Assembly: GCF_032229225.1 (NCBI RefSeq)
Contig: NZ_CP135076.1
Coordinates: 2,585,001-2,649,000 of the forward strand
Reading direction: 5' to 3'
Length of the DNA stretch: 64,000 nt
Origin: Stakelama saccharophila
GTDB lineage: Bacteria > Pseudomonadota > Alphaproteobacteria > Sphingomonadales > Sphingomonadaceae
A model generated the notes under the pieces. It was not told where the DNA came from, searched no databases, and saw only the letters and a list, made by a program, of their open reading frames with translations. The position numbers were made by a program, and so were the translations under genes. Shown here piece by piece: positions 61,960 to 64,000 of the stretch (its first letter is position 1; every line of letters starts with the position of its first letter).

Positions 61960-62365
61960 CGGCGTGACGCCGCGCCCGCGGGCCGGTCACGCATGCCGCA
62001 TCCTCCCAGCAGGATCGAAGCGGGCACGACCGGCCAGCCCGGAGTTCGACCAACGTTGAGCGCCGTGCCGGGCCCTCCGGCTGACTCAGCAAGCGCCTCG
62101 CACCTCCACCCCCTTGTGCTTCCGCGAAGGGTTGTGTGCGGCAATGTTCGACGGACCGGAACGCCTCCTCTCAGGACGGCAGATTGGGATAGCAGACATC
62201 CCGAACCGCGGGTCGGCGTGTCAGCTTCGCGCCCCAAAATGCGGCCGTTCGGCATCTAGGCGCCATAAAGGAATTCGAGGCCACGGCGTGGCGCCGGTCC
62301 ACGATACCACCGAATTTGGCAGAGTTCTTACCTATTTTCCAGCAAGTTGCCCAGACAGCAACGTC
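61960..62365. other. Gap with decayed repeats
   Basis: About 400 bases before tRNA-Gln. CGGCAATGTTCG and TTCGCGCCCCAA(A) occur here and also near 22580-22615, so this is decayed repeat sequence. No gene supported. Confidence 0.4.
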
Positions 62366-62440
62366 TGGCTGGGGCGGCAGGATTCGAACCTGCGCATGGC
62401 GGCACCAAAAGCCGCTGCCTTACCGCTTGGCTACGCCCCA
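62366..62440 (-). tRNA. tRNA-Gln(TTG)
   Basis: 75 bases with encoded CCA. Acceptor TGGGGCG pairs with CGCCCCA; anticodon stem GCGGC/GCCGC with loop TTTTGGT (anticodon TTG); T arm with GGTTCGAATCC. Confidence 0.94.
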
Positions 62441-62510
62441 ATCGCGCAAGCCCTTAGCACCGCTTCCGCGCGAATGAAAAGCCCGTCGCGCGACGCTTTT
62501 CACCTGCCCG

Positions 62511-63608
62511 TCAGAACAGGCGCTTCACCCAACCGTGCGTATCGTCGTGTTCCCCGCGCTGGATGCCGACCAGACGGTCGCGCAGGCGCTGCGTGAGCTG
62601 GCCCGTGCCGCCCGCGCCGATCGTGAAATCGCCCTTGGACGAACGCACGGTGCCGACCGGCGTGACCACCGCCGCCGTGCCGCAGGCGAAGGTTTCGCGC
62701 AGGCGGCCGCTCTCGGCATCCGCGCGCCACTGGTCGATCGCATAGGGTTCCTCGCGCACCGCGATCCCTTCGTCCCGGGCCAGCGTCAGGATGGAATCGC
62801 GGGTGATGCCCGGCAGGATCGTGCCCTTCAGCGGCGGTGTCACCATCGATCCGTCGTCCATCACGAAGAACAGGTTCATGCCGCCCAGTTCCTCGACCCA
62901 GCGATGCTCGGCCGCGTCGAGGAACACCACCTGGTCGCAGCCCTTTTCGATCGCCTGCGACTGCGCGACCAGGCTGGCGGCGTAGTTGCCGCCGCACTTG
63001 GCCGCACCCGTACCCCCTGGCGCCGCGCGGGTATAATCGTCCGACACCCAGATCGAGATCGCCTTGGCCCCGCCCTGGAAGTATGCGCCGACCGAGGACG
63101 CGATGACGAGGTAGAGATATTCGTGCGCCGGCCGCACGCCCAGGAACACTTCGCTGGCGAACATGAAGGGGCGAAGATAGAGCGCGCCGCCCTCCGCCGT
63201 CGGGATCCAGTCGCGGTCGATTTCAGTCAGCTTCTCGATCGATTCGAGGAACAGCTTTTCCGGCAGTTGCGGCATCGCCATCCGCTCGGCCGACTTCTGG
63301 AAGCGCCGCGCATTCTGCTCCGGCCGGAATAGCGCGGTCGATCCGTCGGCCAGGCGATAGGCCTTCATGCCTTCGAAGATTTCCTGCGCATAGTGCAGCA
63401 CGGAGGACGCCGGATCCATCTCGATCGCTTTGCGCGGCGCGATCTTCGCTGCGTGCCAGCCCTTGTCCCTGGACCAGCGGACCATCGCCATGTGGTCGGT
63501 GAAGACACGGCCGAAACCGGGGTCGGCGATGCGGGCCTCGCGCTCGCTGGCGGGGACCGGCGACGCATTGGCCTCAACCTCGAATTGCAGCGTCGTTTCG
63601 GTGTCCAT
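62511..63608 (-). CDS. ilvE: Branched-chain amino acid aminotransferase
   Basis: 365 residues, fold type IV PLP enzyme. FEGMKAYRLADGSTALFRPEQNARR, GGNYAASLVAQSQAIEKGCDQVVFLDA (the Lys binding PLP lies in the GAAKCGGNYAAS block) and EELGGMNLFFV are family blocks. It makes leucine, isoleucine and valine from their keto acids. Divergent from the MarR regulator gene. Confidence 0.93.
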   Translation of the reverse strand: MDTETTLQFEVEANASPVPASEREARIADPGFGRVFTDHMAMVRWSRDKGWHAAKIAPRKAIEMDPASSVLHYAQEIFEGMKAYRLADGSTALFRPEQNARRFQKSAERMAMPQLPEKLFLESIEKLTEIDRDWIPTAEGGALYLRPFMFASEVFLGVRPAHEYLYLVIASSVGAYFQGGAKAISIWVSDDYTRAAPGGTGAAKCGGNYAASLVAQSQAIEKGCDQVVFLDAAEHRWVEELGGMNLFFVMDDGSMVTPPLKGTILPGITRDSILTLARDEGIAVREEPYAIDQWRADAESGRLRETFACGTAAVVTPVGTVRSSKGDFTIGAGGTGQLTQRLRDRLVGIQRGEHDDTHGWVKRLF

Positions 63609-63688
63609 CGGCCGTCCTCGAAATGGTGGTCGCAGCGCAAATGCACGGACTTTTCCGTACCTGCTCCGGTTGCGGAGGCGTAGTGCCG

Positions 63689-64000
63689 ATGGCAGATATG
63701 GTCAACATGGCTGGCCAAAGTCCGAACGAGCCGTTGCGCGGCGCTTCCCCGCTATTCCTGCGCGAGCCGGAAATCCGGCGCGGCGTGGAACTCCTGTTCT
63801 TCGGATACAGCCACCTCACGCGCGCGATAGACGAGCGGTTGGCGGCGGAGCATCTCGGCAGGGCGCACCACCGCGCGCTTTATTTCATCGCGCGTCAGCC
63901 GGACCTGACGGTCAGCGATCTGCTCGCCACGCTCGCCATCACCAAGCAGTCGCTCGGCCGCGTGCTGAACGATCTTTCCGAGCGCGGGCTGGTGGAATCG
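63689..64000 (+). CDS. MarR-family regulator (PetP-like), partial, runs off the right edge
   Basis: The first 104 residues are visible. Helix LLFFGYSHLTRAIDERLAAEHLGRAHHRALYFIARQPDLTVSDLL, shown in part, and the recognition helix ITKQSLGRVLNDLSERGLVE fit the PetP-type MarR branch. GGAGG lies 10 bases before the ATG. Placed head-to-head with ilvE. Confidence 0.85.
   Translation, partial: MADMVNMAGQSPNEPLRGASPLFLREPEIRRGVELLFFGYSHLTRAIDERLAAEHLGRAHHRALYFIARQPDLTVSDLLATLAITKQSLGRVLNDLSERGLVES

Noticed and set aside
62351..62368. Terminator of tRNA-Gln
   Set aside because: CCAGAC/GTCTGG stem overlaps the tRNA end and has no T tract.

Overview
The window looks like chromosomal DNA of a high-GC alphaproteobacterium of the Sphingomonadaceae type. 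This rests on the core genes in the right half: a CpdR response regulator, a TrcR-like DUF1013 regulator, a SapC-family protein, a Rieske/cytochrome b/cytochrome c1 operon, HemF, LipB and a PetP-like MarR regulator. It also rests on small sphingomonad-style accessory genes on the left. Assignments were made by eye from translated sequence and motifs; no database search was run.

The window divides near 32.1 kb. The left half (1 to about 32,090) is accessory DNA. It opens with a six-gene leftward defence operon (9560 to beyond 1): a WYL regulator, a type III-like restriction helicase-nuclease, an extra PD-(D/E)XK nuclease, a beta-class DNA methyltransferase, a 75-residue basic protein and a RelE-UvrD fusion helicase that runs off the window. 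Next come a lipoprotein and a five-gene operon of mostly unrecognised proteins, one of them resembling MobA/MobL relaxases. About 1 kb of non-coding DNA follows (13527-14500). It is packed with hairpins and ends in three 240-bp repeat units whose leading stems change sequence but stay base-paired, and it leads into a coiled-coil protein gene. Further right are an OLD-family nuclease and a 249-residue protein that both end in an SSB-like acidic tail (DDVPF and DDIPF), a PIN-domain protein, a two-gene membrane protein/cupin cassette, and a signalling-like cluster (STAS-like DUF4325, a 116-residue protein, a Cys-rich DUF4417-like protein and a convergent GHKL ATPase). The left half closes with a small DNA-repair-like operon: a nuclease broken by an amber codon, a DUF6961-like protein, a 28-residue membrane peptide and a SRAP/HMCES protein.

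A tRNA-Val(GAC) gene with its own terminator (32089-32214) marks the change to core genome. Its 3' end faces the accessory side, the usual arrangement for an island attachment site, but no integrase or duplicated tRNA end is visible here. The right half (32.2-64 kb) is ordinary housekeeping DNA: cell-cycle regulation, central and cofactor metabolism (ispA, coaD, hemF, lipB, apt, ilvE), tRNA modification (queA, trmL), cytochrome bc1, envelope functions, a DEAD-box helicase, the ychF ATPase, tRNA-Gln(TTG) and many short translationally coupled gene pairs.

The best candidates for undescribed biology are the structured repeat array at 13.5-14.5 kb, the two SSB-tail mimics, the augmented restriction operon and the DUF4325/GHKL cluster.
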